In this document: positions 10,409 to 22,544 of the stretch, piece after piece
How positions within the stretch are numbered: position 1 is the stretch's first letter
Layout of the letters: every line of letters begins with the position of its first letter
NCBI GenBank assembly: GCA_905250885.1
Contig: CAJNOQ010000041.1
Coordinates: 27,183-91,182, forward strand
Source: Didymodactylos carnosus
Taxonomy: Eukaryota > Rotifera > Eurotatoria > Philodinida > Philodinidae
Reading direction: 5' to 3'
DNA length: 64,000 bases
Made by a program: the position numbers and the translations under genes
Notes under the pieces: generated by a model
The model's database searches: none
Told to the model about the DNA's origin: nothing
The model's input: the letters and a program-made list of their open reading frames with translations, nothing else

Positions 10409-10917
10409 TATCAACGAGGTTTTTTTTTGGGAGAAATTTCTCTTCTTTATTTTCCTTTTATACTGTGATATTTGATAATTTCTATTTTGCATTCTGCTCT
10501 TCATGGTCTGACAGAGAATTTATAATTTTTTTTTATTTTTATTTTGAATTTTGTTTAAAAATTTTTATACTTATTTTATGTTGTAGTTGCTGGTTATTAT
10601 ATTTTTTGTTGACAATGTTGAATTTAAACTGAATATGAGTCTATTTAAATAGACGCAAATATGTTTTGGTGTGCTAGTATTCTGACTTAGATGTTATTTA
10701 GATATATAAAGATCTCTTTACCTGGTATATTTTCTTCCTTTTGTTAATGCTTGAATGATATTAGACTCGATCCGAGCAGTCCATTCTTTATTTATAAGCA
10801 AAGGTGCTACACATACTGGTATAAAATTAAATAGCAGCTATATATCGTAGAAATCAAGTTTACTACAAAGTGTTCAACTGCAATGATTAGTAATTTCAAC
10901 CTTTTGTGCTGCTTGTC
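10409..10917. other. Convergent 3' spacer between ERGIC2 and the LIM gene
   Basis: A T-rich stretch holding the 3' ends of two convergent genes. It probably contains both 3' UTRs. No other feature is seen. Confidence 0.5.
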
Positions 10918-13900
10918 TTATTTTCCACCACAGTTGGAACAAATAAAACCTCTTTGATCTTTAAAAAATTTGTTGTTACTTCCAATCGGACGATGGCATT
11001 TATCACATAAGAAACATTGTTCATGATAGGGGCGTTCCTCAAATGTCATATACTTTGTAGAATGTGGAATAGGTCGTTTGCATTTGAAACATTTTTTTGC
11101 AAACAATTCATCATGACACTGTACACAATAGGGTAATGAATTATGTGCCGTAAGAAGTTTTTCATTTTCTAATAGTTTGTTACATTTTCGACACGTAAAA
11201 CATTCAACATGATATTCATTATTTTCATATTTAATCCCCTGAGTTAAAATTGGTTTTGAACAATTAAAACATTTTTTAACATCTTCTTCACATTGAGCAC
11301 ACCAAGGTTGATCGTTATGAATGAGAAATGTTTGAGATGTATTCAATTTTCTATTACATAAAACACAAACGAAGCATTCACTATGATAATGTTTATTATT
11401 GAATTGAACGCGCCCTTGTACACCTAAGTCCAGTGGTTGGCCACATTCATGGCATAGTTTCACGTTGACTGGATATGTTTTCTGAATACAATTTCCACAT
11501 TGAAATGCTCGACCATTGTTTGTTGGAGTATATATACCATTAATTGGTAAATGACATATTTCACAGCAAAAACATTCATAATGATATTCTTTGTCGTGTG
11601 TTTGGGTTATGCGACAACTGCCATGGAATGGTAACAAACAAGCTGCACAACTAAAATTATTGTTTTATTCCAGTAGAACTAAAGATGTCCGGCTATTATT
11701 AAAGTACTTACTAACTCATTTCACCGTTTATATTTGCTTGTTCTTTATAATAATCTTCAATTTCATTTCGATTTAATGTTTCATGGAGTTTTTCAGCAAA
11801 TCGTACAGTCTTCTTCTGATTTTCGTTATTTTCAGTATTTATTTCTTGAAAACGTTTATTATTTTTCGTCTTATAACATTTTCCACAAAATAAATTATTA
11901 TTCTCATCATAAACCTCGCCTTCGATCAAGTTGGAACATTGACTACATTTCAAACAATTGTGATGATACTCTTTACCTTGATATTTTTTCGTTATGTGGC
12001 GAGAATTAGGATTAAGTGGCATGGCACATCCTCCACACCTAAAAAAGATATGTTTTCGATAATTTGAAAGAAAACATCTCTTATGTCACCAACTCAGTTT
12101 AAGTCAAAAACTGTGAGTACTAAACACTTTTGTGTTCTGAACCACATGATTTGTGCATCTGAAGAAGGAATGGAAAAGGCTGCCCATTCCTATGAAAAGG
12201 GAAAGAGTTAACAAACAGATATGGTGTAAGGTATGACCAATTTCAATATTGCGCTTGTCCATAATCCCTTGATCGACTGAGACAAGAGAGAAAAATCAGT
12301 CGTTTCTAAAAACTCAAACAAGTGTCAATATATTAGCGTTGATGTGGTTATGGTAATATAATGTTCAACAAAAAGGAATCAAATAGACAACGCCAAACAA
12401 CAAAACACATTATACAAAAGGTTGTTTATTTTGTCTAGAACCAACCATACGATACTTTATTCATTATTCAAGTGGATAAAATGGTAAAAAAATCTTTCGA
12501 AAATATCTTGATATGTCTACATTAATCACACTGAGTTTATCCATCTATTCTTTCTCTTTCGCTACCGTAATCAGTTACATACCAATAACAACATCAACTT
12601 TCATAATTCACTCATCCAACGGACCATGTAGCTGACACATCAAACGATGATGAAAATACCATTGGAAAAACACGAAACAATCGAGTCAAGTGAAAAAATA
12701 ATCCGAAAGCAGCTTTTCGACTGTATAGCAATCAAAATCAAAGCAAGAATATTGTAGTTGGTAAAATAAACTGAAAATTAGCTTTTCACAAAATTCAATT
12801 CAGCCGTTGAGTTACTATCAATGACAGTGACAAATGAGAATAACGAAGGATATTATGTAGTTTAATCATTAATCATTATGATTTGTTGTATAAAAAATTA
12901 CTTGAGTAGAATAAATAATATCATCACATCTGATGAAAATATTCAACAAAGACGAAAGTGCACGATTAGTCAGAAATAGATAACAAAAGAAGTCATTTCT
13001 CGTCAAGAATTTCGAACTATTTTGATTTCAAGACATACATTAAGAAGAAAAAAAATTGAAAACAACAGAAACACTGTCCATTTAAAAAAGAAATTATTTA
13101 TGGTAAGTATTTTCCATGCAGTCAAAATCGAAAAGAAATCGTCGATTAAGGGTATCCCTTCTTCCATCTTTGGCTCTTCATAAAATTGCTGCCCGCTGTC
13201 AGAAATAAACCAAAAGTGATAAAGAGTTCGGGTAAATCCATATGATACCTACCACCATTACATCGACCGTCGGTGCCAGGGACAAGATATACCTTCCAGA
13301 TGCAGTTTTGGGTGCTGATTCCAATGGCGAAAATCACAACTCTCCAGTTGAGTACAGAGAAAAGTTATACGCAATTTATTTTTTAGCAAAAAAGCTCATT
13401 TTTCACTGTTTTCCTGCAGAGATGACCTTTTTTATGAAGCTTGTAGAATCGAAATCCAGCATGGAAAACCTTTCAGTTTGGTCTCAAATGAAAGATCTCG
13501 GTTACCTAGACAACCTTTTGAGGCTAGGTTCTATCTTACGAGGGAAGGCCACCAACTGTCCCATCGCTTTTGAGACGAAACCCAGTGGGTGACAGGTAAT
13601 CGATCACGCTGAATCCGAACATCACAATGGGTTTTTCCCAGATGTCTCTAGAGATCCCGGTTCGGTTTTTGGAAAACCAGTTTTTCGGACACTCTAAAAC
13701 ATAATCAAAACCTTTTTGAATAAGGTCTGATTGTAACCTGCACATTTCTGATTAAAATGAGACGTCTCCCAGTTCTACATGATCTTTCTTTGCAAAGTTA
13801 TAGAATTTACAAGAAAAGCCCTAAATGTTCATTGTCAGCTCAAAGCTACAGAAATAAGAAGAAATTAATTTAGGCTTTTCTTGTAAATGAGCTCGATGAA

Positions 13901-14838
13901 AAATGAGCTTTTTTGCGATTTTCGCTAAAAATAAAATGCGTATAACTTTTCTCTGCGCTCAGCTGGAGAGCTGCGATTTTCGCTATTGGAATCAGCATCC
14001 TAAACTACATCTGGAGAGATATATCTCGTCACTGGCGCACAAACTTTTATATAACGTGGTAGGTTCTATGTGGATTTACCCGTTCGTATTTCCAGGAAAA
14101 ATGAAAAATACAAACAGAAATACGAGAAATTTGGGTTTCTTTTTTGTTTCAACTCTCTATCTATTATCCTTCTCGGAACTTTGAGAAAATTCAGTCTTTC
14201 ATTGGCGCTCATTACAACCTCTCGAAACACTCGTCCGGTGGGGTGCGACTTTTTACCAGAAACACTTCGGATCCTATCTAAGAGAAGGCGATCTTTTTTC
14301 TTTCTTCTCGATTTATAGAGTTTTTAAGAATGAAAAACTCGGGGTTTTTAATGATTTTCCAGTATTTTTGCTGTAAATAGGGAATTTTAGCACAAAGCGT
14401 GTTTAATCCAAATTTATCGACCATTTTTACCTCAAAATCGAGATTAAGTGCACGTTAAACCGACTGATTAATTATGCTTAATCAGCCAATTTGTTTTTCA
14501 GCTTTGATGACATGGGTTACGTAAAAATATTAAAGTACATTATTTAGCTACTCAAGTTTTATACTATAATATACATGTGTCGTTAATCAAAGATATATAC
14601 TTACTTGTTCTTTTGTTCAACAGGATTTTCATTCGAGATATTTAATGATGATTTTGTTCGTCTGCTTAGTAAACATTGCTGACAAAGAGCTTCTTTATCA
14701 TTTTCATCTGGTGCAAAACTACCATCATACGCTCGTGAACAATTATCACACGATAAACAGTCCGAATGATACGTTTTACGATTGATTGTTATTGTGTCAT
14801 CAGTACCGTAACGAAACGGTCGCTCACATTTTGCACAA
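10918..14838 (-). CDS. Multi-LIM-domain protein (at least six LIM domains, 5'-partial)
   Basis: Exons (minus strand): 14605-14838, 11712-12038, and a last exon starting near 11659 and ending at the stop at 10918. All join in phase with good splice sites (donors GTAAGT). The reading frame holds six LIM zinc-binding domains, each with the paired pattern C..C...H..C / C..C...C..C. The first lies at CAKCERPF, the second at CGGCAMPL, the third at CAACLLPF, then CHECGQPL, CFNCSKPI and CFKCKRPI. A charged linker rich in Asn/Glu/Lys, probably helical, separates the second and third domains, giving a 2+4 arrangement. LIM domains mediate protein contacts at actin, adhesion and nuclear sites. No PDZ, SH3, LD motif or homeodomain is visible. 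The start exon was not found; the frame is already inside a LIM domain at 14838. The family (paxillin-, FHL- or limpet-like) cannot be fixed. Confidence 0.75.
13226..14085. mobile_element. Fold-back element in the LIM gene intron
   Basis: The arms at about 13226-13413 and 13893-14085 are inverted copies. The left arm begins cgggtaaatcca and contains agagaaaagttatacgca and aaaaaagctcatttttc; the right arm carries the complements and ends tggatttacccg. The arms are about 190 bp long and clearly similar despite small indels. The loop of about 480 bp holds no recognisable gene. A second small inverted repeat, acaagaaaagccct against aggcttttcttgt, sits at about 13809-13886, just inside the right arm. 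Confidence 0.7.
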
Positions 14839-15950
14839 CTTAAAAGAAAATCAGAAACATTGCACTTAAAGTATTCTATATAAAACAGGAAAAATGAATA
14901 CGTTTCACCACTGATTAGCTTTATTAGACATTTATATTAATTATTGCTTCAGTAGCAGATACTGCAGCGTAGAAATGAAATTATTACCTCATTGTTTTAT
15001 AATCGTGCAAGAGTAACTGTCTTCAATAAAACACTTGACAAATATAATGTACATATCAGTTACATTGTTCTTGTCAACCAAGTTCACTTATAAAAATCTT
15101 TTACTTTTTTTCTACAGAAAAAGAAACAGAATAAACTTAACATACTTCAAGGTATTGCTTCTTTTTTTTCACTCACACATGTGAAAATTCTCTCGTTTTT
15201 CATTCTTTTTCTTGTAAGCATTAGAAAAACGTAGATACTTTTGTTTTGAGTCATAAAGTAATTCATGAGGAATTTATTAGGAAAATAATCTAAAGTTTGT
15301 CACCAGTTAGAGTGATTTTTTTGTAGAATAGAATTATAATTTCGCTTCATTGGAAACTAAAGTTTGACAAGTTTTATTTTATCTTTTATTTTTAGTGCAT
15401 TTGTAAAACTTCGAAGTGAGAAACATTTTAAATTAAATTAGTTTCATTACCATAAGGATTTTTGAGAAGAAATGAACACTGTTAAATGATAATTTCATAG
15501 CAATCATTCTCAACTATTTAGTTAATCTTTGTCATAATCAAACAGATTTTTCACATTCGTTTTGCACGCTGTAGTTGCAGTAGAACAGAAAGACGTTGTA
15601 GATGGAGGATGTTTATAAACATTCCATTCTATTACAAACAATGAGTTATAACTTGTTCTTGCCATCTGCTTTCGAAGTCATGCGAATATTATGTCATCAA
15701 AACATTATCAAACTCTGTGTGAAAATAACAACTTTGTAACACATTCCTGCCAATCCCTGTTATGACGAAAAGAATGACGATATCAATTTTCCTCTTTGAA
15801 ATGTGAACACGACCGTTCTGCTTATTTTTTATCAGGAATATTTAGAGATATTAGCCCATAACGCCGATTATCGGTGGCCGCGTCAGACACTAATGACCTG
15901 ACTAACATCTCTGGAAATATTTGGCTGGGAGGCGCGATACATCTAATTAG
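14839..15950. other. No gene recognised
   Basis: AT-rich stretch upstream (in the minus direction) of the LIM gene. It should contain that gene's first exon and promoter, but I could not identify a convincing start exon. Confidence 0.35.
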
Positions 15951-16455
15951 AGATAACTGAAGGACGAGTGAATCTGAGTTGTCCACAAGCAGACTGTATA
16001 GAAAAAATTCATCCATGTGATATTAATCGGATACTGACTAAAAATTCAGATTTGATGCGAAAATATGAAGAGTTTATGATCAGAAGAGTATTACAATCAA
16101 TACCAGATACAAGGTGGTGTCCGTCGCCCGACTGCGGGTAAGCACATCTCCTATGACAACCAACATTGTCTTTCGACCGTTGTCTCATTACTATCCTTTC
16201 AAACAAATTTTAGATTTGTTACAATAGCATCGGGCTATGCTTCGTAATCTGATCCGTTTTCTCTGCGGTTAATAGCTTCCGAAGATCATCTCTTCACTAA
16301 TTATCAAACTGTCTTAGCCAGAAGACTGGTCTGACGCAGAGTTCTTTCAACAAATAACAGAAACAGAGTTTTCGCATTTAACTGTTAAAGGTTTTGGTAA
16401 AACAAAAGTGTTGTTTCTTTGCTAGAGACTGTTGTATTTTAACAGTTCAACCATT
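15951..16455 (+). pseudogene. Partial duplicate of the RNF19-like gene (exon 2 end, intron, exon 3 start, part of intron 3)
   Basis: This 505-bp stretch is a nearly identical inverted copy of 59217-59996. It contains the end of RNF19 exon 2 ([19 protein letters not shown] through RWCPSPDCG, still open), the whole of intron 2 and about 30 bases of exon 3. It then jumps near 16246 to the middle of intron 3, so about 260 bp of exon 3 and its donor are missing. Because introns are kept, the copy arose at the DNA level, not by retrotransposition. It has no RING1, IBR or membrane part and cannot make a ligase. Confidence 0.85.
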
Positions 16456-17283
16456 TGTTTATTTGCAATTGTTAGTTTTTTACTTATTCGAGATGTTTTG
16501 AAGAAATAGATTGCTTCAATAAAAAATGGTCGATGAGTAAGAACAATATGCCAGATGAACTGCCTCATTCAGAGCCGAAAGCTAGCAAAAAACACGATTT
16601 ATTGCTACTTTCAAATTCACTAAGAAGTTCTTGAACTTGCCCACTGAATTCTCTAAACTTCATTCATTAATTTTTCTAAACAACTTGTATTGCCTAATAT
16701 CTAAAACCCTTGACTTACCTAATTCATCACTTTACCTAATTAAAGAATTCCACTTCGATTTATGTTACCTTTGTTCAAAAAATTCAACAGAAAAGAACAT
16801 AAATAAAGCTAGTAAAATATCAGTGCAAAATTGAATGAAAACTTGGTGCGTATAGTTTGTTTTAAACAGAAATTTTCCATTCTAATAACTCATACGTGTA
16901 CTATTTGCAGCGATTGATGATTGACCAATATGTCTAACATTAAATAATAAAGAATTAAAGAATTATATAAAATTTGAACGTGAGTACATTCTAATCGAGT
17001 TCGACTTCAGAATGCATATTACAAATAGACTCAAATAAAAGGAAGATGCAATCAACAAAAAATTGAAACTTCGTTAATAGTTCAAATGGTTATTTTGGAC
17101 CTGATCAGTGGTTTATCAATATTTTTAATAAAATTTCCCATTTTAATGTTTTTATTGATTTCCAGTATACATTTTTCAAAAGAGTCATTCATTTCTCAAG
17201 TTGGCTAGTTTACACGATATATATAAGAAAATTGTAGGAGATAAGAAGAAATCCATAATGTGCATAATTTATATAGTGGACTA
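16456..17283. other. No gene recognised
   Basis: AT-rich stretch. A plus-strand open frame at about 16631-16831 has no recognisable domain or splice context. It may include the 3' flank of the minus-strand exons at 17284-17873. Confidence 0.3.
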
Positions 17284-17873
17284 TCAACATTTGATCAGCT
17301 CCTTGAATGGATTGTAGATATATTTGTCACCAATAAGTGCATAAGATGTAATTTCGTTTGAATTAAACTTTATTTTAGATTCTGCCATCTTAGCCTAATG
17401 TAAAGAATTTATGTAACATGTAAAAAATATCAGGCGATTGACAATATTAAAACTTACTTGAAGGTTATCCAGTTGATTAAAAAGACGTGTCAATGTGAAT
17501 GTATTACCACATTTGGATAAGCTACCTGGATAATCCCTATTTTTGTTGACTTTCGGCAAGCCAGTTATATACTTGATCGGAACAGTGACCGCTATCATTT
17601 GTTCAACCAATTCATCGACTGTGATATTTCTCTAAATGCATACAGTTGCAATATCATTATGAATGATGCCATTTTATCAGTATCTCTTCTTTTTGAGGAG
17701 TACCAAATGACATAGCTTGTCCAGATGACGACTTGAAGAATTTCTAAAGAAACCTCTTTTTGAAATAATGGATATTTCAGCCGAATGTCTATAACATTCG
17801 TTCTCTTTTGTCCTGTTAGGTTGCTGATTCTCCTTCCAAAAGATTTGTCTTGAAATTCTTCACAAAGAACATA
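17284..17873 (-). CDS. Terminal exons of an unrecognised gene
   Basis: Three consecutive minus-strand exons fit together in phase 0: 17733-17873 (47 codons, starting YVLCEEFQDKSFGRR), 17458-17631 (58 codons, RNITVDELVEQ to LFNQLDNLQ), and 17284-17394 (36 codons and a TGA, AKMAESKIKF to FKELIKC). The second exon has a perfect TTTAG acceptor and GTAAGT donor; the first uses a weak GTCGTC donor. The composition is protein-like (mixed hydrophobic and charged residues) and no stop interrupts. I do not recognise the family. The exons may be the 3' part of the gene that starts at 19382, with intervening exons missed, or a separate gene. The region between (17900-18500) contains further protein-like open stretches but no consistent exon chain. 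Confidence 0.45.
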
Positions 17874-18545
17874 CTGAACATACCGCAAAATAAAATATAT
17901 GGAGAAAAAATTGTGAAGCTTTAAACTCGAATACTTTTTAATCTTAAAGAGCTGTTTTACAATTCTAGTCCTTTATATTTTGGGCGATGTGGAAAGAGAG
18001 TAGATAGTCATTTTTTTGTCATGAAAGACTTTACTAGCTCGCTGTATATAAAACTTTTCATAATCACAAGCAGTCGAGGAGGAGTTTACAAAAAACCATC
18101 GGTTTCAAGTTGCAGTTCTGAAGCATTTGGGAGAATTTCTCTAACTTAGCCGAAAAAGGTAATAATTCCTCTTCAGTCTTCGATCTGAGAAAAAGTTAAG
18201 TTTTGCCTTTTTTGATGGATGTTAGTAAAACCGCCTTTTGTGCCAAAAAAACACGTCTAAAACGGACTTGTGATACATGAGAAGAAAGACGATATTTGGA
18301 AGCACTAGAACACTCATTTTGATTTCGCCTTGATGCATGACCTCCTGCTCAAAATAAATGTTTTTCTCGTTGTTTGTTGGATTAGAACTTGACGCATCAT
18401 AGTATTTCTCCATATTGTCCATATTTTTTACAGTATATGAAAAAAAGTTCAAAATTTTAACGCGAATTTTTCGAAAGGAGAATCATCAAACGAATGAGAC
18501 AAAAGGAAACAAATAAATAATTACTCGTTTTTTCTAGAATATCTG

Positions 18546-19382
18546 TTACTGAAGTATGCCGTTTAAACGTCGCACATTCTGAAAACCCCGTTATACTGTA
18601 TTCAAAGTATTGAGTGTATGAAAATTGATTTCTACTATTCTTACATTCATTGCTTGTAGTTCCAACGCTATTATCGCGCTTATTTTCTTCAATTGTTTTG
18701 GCTAAAATTGATAACTGAGTAGAAATCTGAGTAGAGATTTTTAATTATTTTCTACCTTTTCACGTTGTTTCTTCTCATAAATACAGTCAATGAAATCATT
18801 ATAAGTCACAATAGCTTCTTTAATAACATTCTTATCGTATTTTGTATTTGTTCCTTTAATCCATCTCAGTTGTCTCAAGGATATTAGTGGAATCTAAAAC
18901 ACTACCAAGTTATCGTCCATCACTTGTGTAACATAGAAAACTTCAGTAGTAAACTTCATTTAGATAAAGCGTGTATCATCTTTCATTCTTGGAAATTTAA
19001 ACTAATTATAACTGTGGACAAATACCTTTTCTGAATTTTTGTTTTGAACAATTCTGAAAATGATACTTATTAGCTCTAGATAATCTGATGTTGTCAAGTG
19101 TAAATAAAAAAGCTCTTACTTCATCACATTTGCATCATGTTTCTAAAATAAATATCTATTATGCAGTACGTTTTCTAAGTATCATCAGTTAAAGTCACTT
19201 ACATCAAATACAACATCATACGATATACTAGCTAAACACTTTCTGGCATTTCTTAATTCATCATTGTTGAGTAATTCCTGTTCCACAAGAGTAGGATCAA
19301 CTAATCTATTCTGAAATTTTCCAAAATAAAATGAACCGTAATCATGATTTGCTGTATTATAATGTGTTCTTTCTATGTTCAT
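18546..19382 (-). CDS. Unrecognised small multi-exon gene, 152 residues
   Basis: Six minus-strand exons join without a stop: 19203-19382, 19120-19142, 19026-19053, 18756-18893, 18645-18701 and 18546-18578. Every intron has GT-AG borders and every junction keeps the frame, including two tiny exons of 23 and 28 bases. The predicted protein starts MNIERTHYNTANHDYGS and ends NNVRRLNGILQ. It contains a leucine/glutamate-rich helix (TLVEQELLNNDELRNARKC) and a basic, probably helical second half (YDKNVIKEAIVTYNDFIDC, then EKPKQLKKI). No signal peptide, membrane segment or known motif is seen. The stop in exon 6 could instead be a splice or model error, with the gene continuing into the exons at 17284-17873. 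Function unknown. Confidence 0.5.
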
Positions 19383-19747
19383 TGTTGCGATGAATTATAC
19401 AGATTATATATTTCAAATTTTAATAAACAACTCAAAGTACCCGTTTAGATAGTGTTTAATTAACAACAAGTTAGAGGATAAATAAAATTACCAATAAATA
19501 GAAATACTGTTCAAATTATAAATGTTTCACGCTGTTCATAAATTACATTTTTTAAATAATAACTCAACACGCACTATGTTAATGAGTGAAACGGTGAAAA
19601 GTCCACGCGCACAAATTTGAGAGCGAATGTATTTTGTCAGAATTTTAATTCAAAATTTAAAAAAGATGATTAATTAGTTAATAAATTAGCCGCCATCAGA
19701 TCGATGCAATGTGCTGTTACTCATGCATCCGTGCTTCTAGCAAACAA

Positions 19748-20401
19748 CCCAGTGAACTTTTTTGATACCAAAATTTCCTTTGAACGCATTAAAATCGGCA
19801 TTTTGTACCTTAATACGTCTAAACTCATTAAATGGATAGAAAATTTTTGTAACGCTTTCGCATACCTTAAAAGCTAATGTATTTGGGTATCTTAAACTTT
19901 TTAACTTTTCTAATGCATTTTTACAAATTCAACACACCTTTGATTTGATTCGTCAATGAATTACTAACGCTGTGTATTTAACTTGAACGATATAATATCG
20001 CCTTCATGTTCTTCAAGATGTTCCAAAGCAGATACTATCTAACAAATTTCTTTACATGTCCCTAGTTATTCTTATGCAATTGGCATGACTCTTAGTAGCA
20101 AATGGACTATAGGTAATCGATCATACTGAGTCTCGTGACAATATTTGTTTTAGAAAGATTCTTAAAAGCCTAGCGAAAAGTGTGTTTCACGATATTTTAG
20201 GTTTTTAGCCTGTTTTCACCTAATATTTTTTATTTAAATAAAGCATCGACTTTTTAAGGTGTTAAAATTAGAAATAATTTCAACGCGTTCAAAAACTTTT
20301 TGGTTCATTTAATTTTAACGAAAGAAATGTTTGCTATTAAATGCGTTAAGAAATGGTTAACACGCTCAAAGGAAATTTTTGGTATCAAAAAGTTCACTGG
20401 G
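19748..20401. mobile_element. Fold-back element with cccagtgaac termini
   Basis: The left end cccagtgaactttttt continues gataccaaaatttcctttga. The right end is the inverted copy, ending agttcactggg. About 45 terminal bases match well; pairing fades inward. No transposase is present and no clear target duplication was found. It is likely a MITE or fold-back transposon between two genes. Confidence 0.6.
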
Positions 20402-21601
20402 AATGCTTTTGAAGCTGTATTTGTCTTCTCTAATATTATGACGTTCGGCATTTCTAACAGTTTAGAAAGTAATTATAATCGCTCGATTTTGATTGTTTCA
20501 ATATGGTTAATCATAGACTTTTCCTATTTCATGTTTAGCCTTCGTATTAGTTGATTTAAAAGTTCATTTGGAAACTTAGAAGCGAATACACATATATTTA
20601 TCTTTTACTTTGGGTTTTTCAAGCTGCATAATGAAGTACTCTTTTACGAAGTAAGATATTCTGGTGAGTCTCAACACTAGAAAAAAATCACTTACACAAA
20701 AGTTTGATTACACACACGCTTTATACTTTTATTAAAAATCTGCAATCTCGAAGAAACTCGGTGGAGACAGTAGGATTCGCTGTACTCTATTCGTTCTACC
20801 TTCAAACTAATGTATGTTGGGCTTCGAAGTTTCATGAATCAATGCATATCTCTTTTACAAGATTTTCGAACCGTATACTGCTCTACACGGACCACCGAGA
20901 TTACTTCGATCTACTATCTAATGATTGGTTATTGCGGATCAGCCATCTGCTTTTAAAAAATACTGACCTAAAGTTAGTTAGTTTAAATCGACCATTTTTG
21001 ATGTTAGAAAGAGAACGAGATTTATCTGCTATTATTTGTATTGAGCAATGTACTAGCTAGCTTATTTTGTACTGAATTTCATTTTTTAAAAGCTTGTTCT
21101 GTAGAAAATTATAGACATTCACTAAACGGCCAAAAGCCATAAATTACGTTCTTCAAAATTCTTAAATGTTAATTTTAAAATTTTACAACGGTCTATTTTC
21201 GAAATTCTTTTTTTCAACATATATTTAAGAATCTGTTGTTTTTAAGAAAAAATATTTATTTATTCAAAAAACACCTAAAGAATTAAAATCAATAATTTTT
21301 AAAAAAATAATTATCTATCGATTAAAAAATGACTTTCTAACGCATATCTTTTCAAGAGAAAATATACATGAAATAATGTCCGTGTCTTGTTTTATAATTT
21401 CTTATTTGAATCATTACATATTAGTTTAGATAGCAACATGTAGATAATAAACGCATAGATAGCTAACAATTAATTTAGGTAATTAAAATTGCTTAAAAAA
21501 AACCGAATCGATTTTACTCAATTCGCTCGCTTACTGAAACTAATAAGAAATCATTGATCAACATAAAAAACAGGGAGAAACGCTGAAACGAATGTTAGTC
21601 T
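20402..21601. other. No gene recognised; one open frame of unknown status
   Basis: A plus-strand frame at 20704-21060 (118 residues) is open but shows no domain, splice context or start signal. It contains a short inverted repeat (aaactcggtgga / ccaccgag). The rest is very A/T-rich sequence near the 3' end of the DUF1295 gene. Confidence 0.3.
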
Positions 21602-22444
21602 TTATCTATTTCTTTTTGGAAACCATGGAATAAGTTTTGCTGTTGTCTTTTGATACTGTTTATAACGTGGATACTTTTGAGAACTAATTGCCTCTGTGAA
21701 TTTTGTTGAACCTTGAAATAAGAGTGTTAATAATATGGGACCAGAAATTGTCCAATTGAAAAATGAATGAGAAAATAAATAAAATGACCACCATATACAT
21801 ATTTCACAAAAAAAATTTGGATGTCTGCTATAATAAAATAGACCTTCACTCAAAAATCCATCATTGGTATTCGAAGTAGACTTCGTTTGTTTAGCTATTT
21901 GTTGATGTTTTTTCAAATGAAAGTTCCATTGTTGCTCATCGGCGAGCATTTCACCGATTAAAAAAAGTAAAAACAATATTGTTGCTATATAATCCCATCC
22001 ATTTAACGGGGTGGTCTGATAATGTTTCCATGTGTAATAAATGGGACTAGCAATTAAAAGTAGCAATATGTTTTGAAATATAGATATAAATGTTAAATTG
22101 AATAATTCGAAAACAATACGATTAGTAATTGTTTTTTTCAATTCTGGCCATCTATAATCTTCACTCGACCACTTATATCCACCTTTACGATAAAAGTTGT
22201 AGCTCAATCTCAAACCCCACATAACAACTATTAAAGTCATTATCATCATACGTAACGTAATTGGACCATAGAACAATGTTATTAAACAATAAATAGGTGG
22301 TAATAATGACCAAAGTTTATCCACTTGAGAATAGTTCTCGGTCAATAAACCAACAAAGAAACAAGAAATTATCGATAATGTCATAACAATAAGTAACAAA
22401 TATCCAGGTCCTTCATCGAAATATGCCATCAAATAATTATACAT
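21602..22444 (-). CDS. DUF1295 / steroid 5-alpha-reductase-like membrane protein
   Basis: A single 280-residue frame, apparently intronless. It has the hallmarks of the DUF1295 branch of the 3-oxo-5-alpha-steroid 4-dehydrogenase fold: several hydrophobic helices, VDKLWSLLPP near residue 40, WGLRLSYNFYRKGGY near 75-92, an EDYRWPEL box, ADEQQWNFHLKK near residue 170, and the C-terminal signature GLFYYSRHPNFFCEICIWW followed by SSQKYPRYKQYQK..A.LIPW. The last two motifs are where NADPH and substrate bind in characterised relatives. The family is widespread in eukaryotes and bacteria and is presumed to act on lipids in the ER membrane; the substrate is not known. The start at 22444 gives the usual length for the family. 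The dense helices and full-length motifs suggest a working gene. Confidence 0.85.
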   Translation of the reverse strand: MYNYLMAYFDEGPGYLLLIVMTLSIISCFFVGLLTENYSQVDKLWSLLPPIYCLITLFYGPITLRMMIMTLIVVMWGLRLSYNFYRKGGYKWSSEDYRWPELKKTITNRIVFELFNLTFISIFQNILLLLIASPIYYTWKHYQTTPLNGWDYIATILFLLFLIGEMLADEQQWNFHLKKHQQIAKQTKSTSNTNDGFLSEGLFYYSRHPNFFCEICIWWSFYLFSHSFFNWTISGPILLTLLFQGSTKFTEAISSQKYPRYKQYQKTTAKLIPWFPKRNR

Positions 22445-22519
22445 TTTGACTTTTTACACTTGTCTGCTAAAGACTAAAATCGAAGAGTTCTAATAAAGAC
22501 AGAGTGGTTTACATTGCAT

Positions 22520-22543
22520 ACACACGCACACACACACACACAC
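22520..22543. repeat. (CA)n microsatellite
   Basis: About a dozen CA units, slightly interrupted (cacacgcacacaca), just upstream of the DUF1295 gene start. Confidence 0.85.
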
Positions 22544-22544
22544 C

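Noticed and set aside
16009-16206. Identical 65-residue frames here (minus) and at 59734-59931 (plus), which could suggest a conserved small protein
   Set aside because: Both are antisense shadows of the duplicated RNF19 exon and intron; identity comes from the DNA duplication.
20704-21060. 118-residue frame as a gene
   Set aside because: No domain, no conserved splice context and a doubtful start; kept only as a remark in the spacer description.
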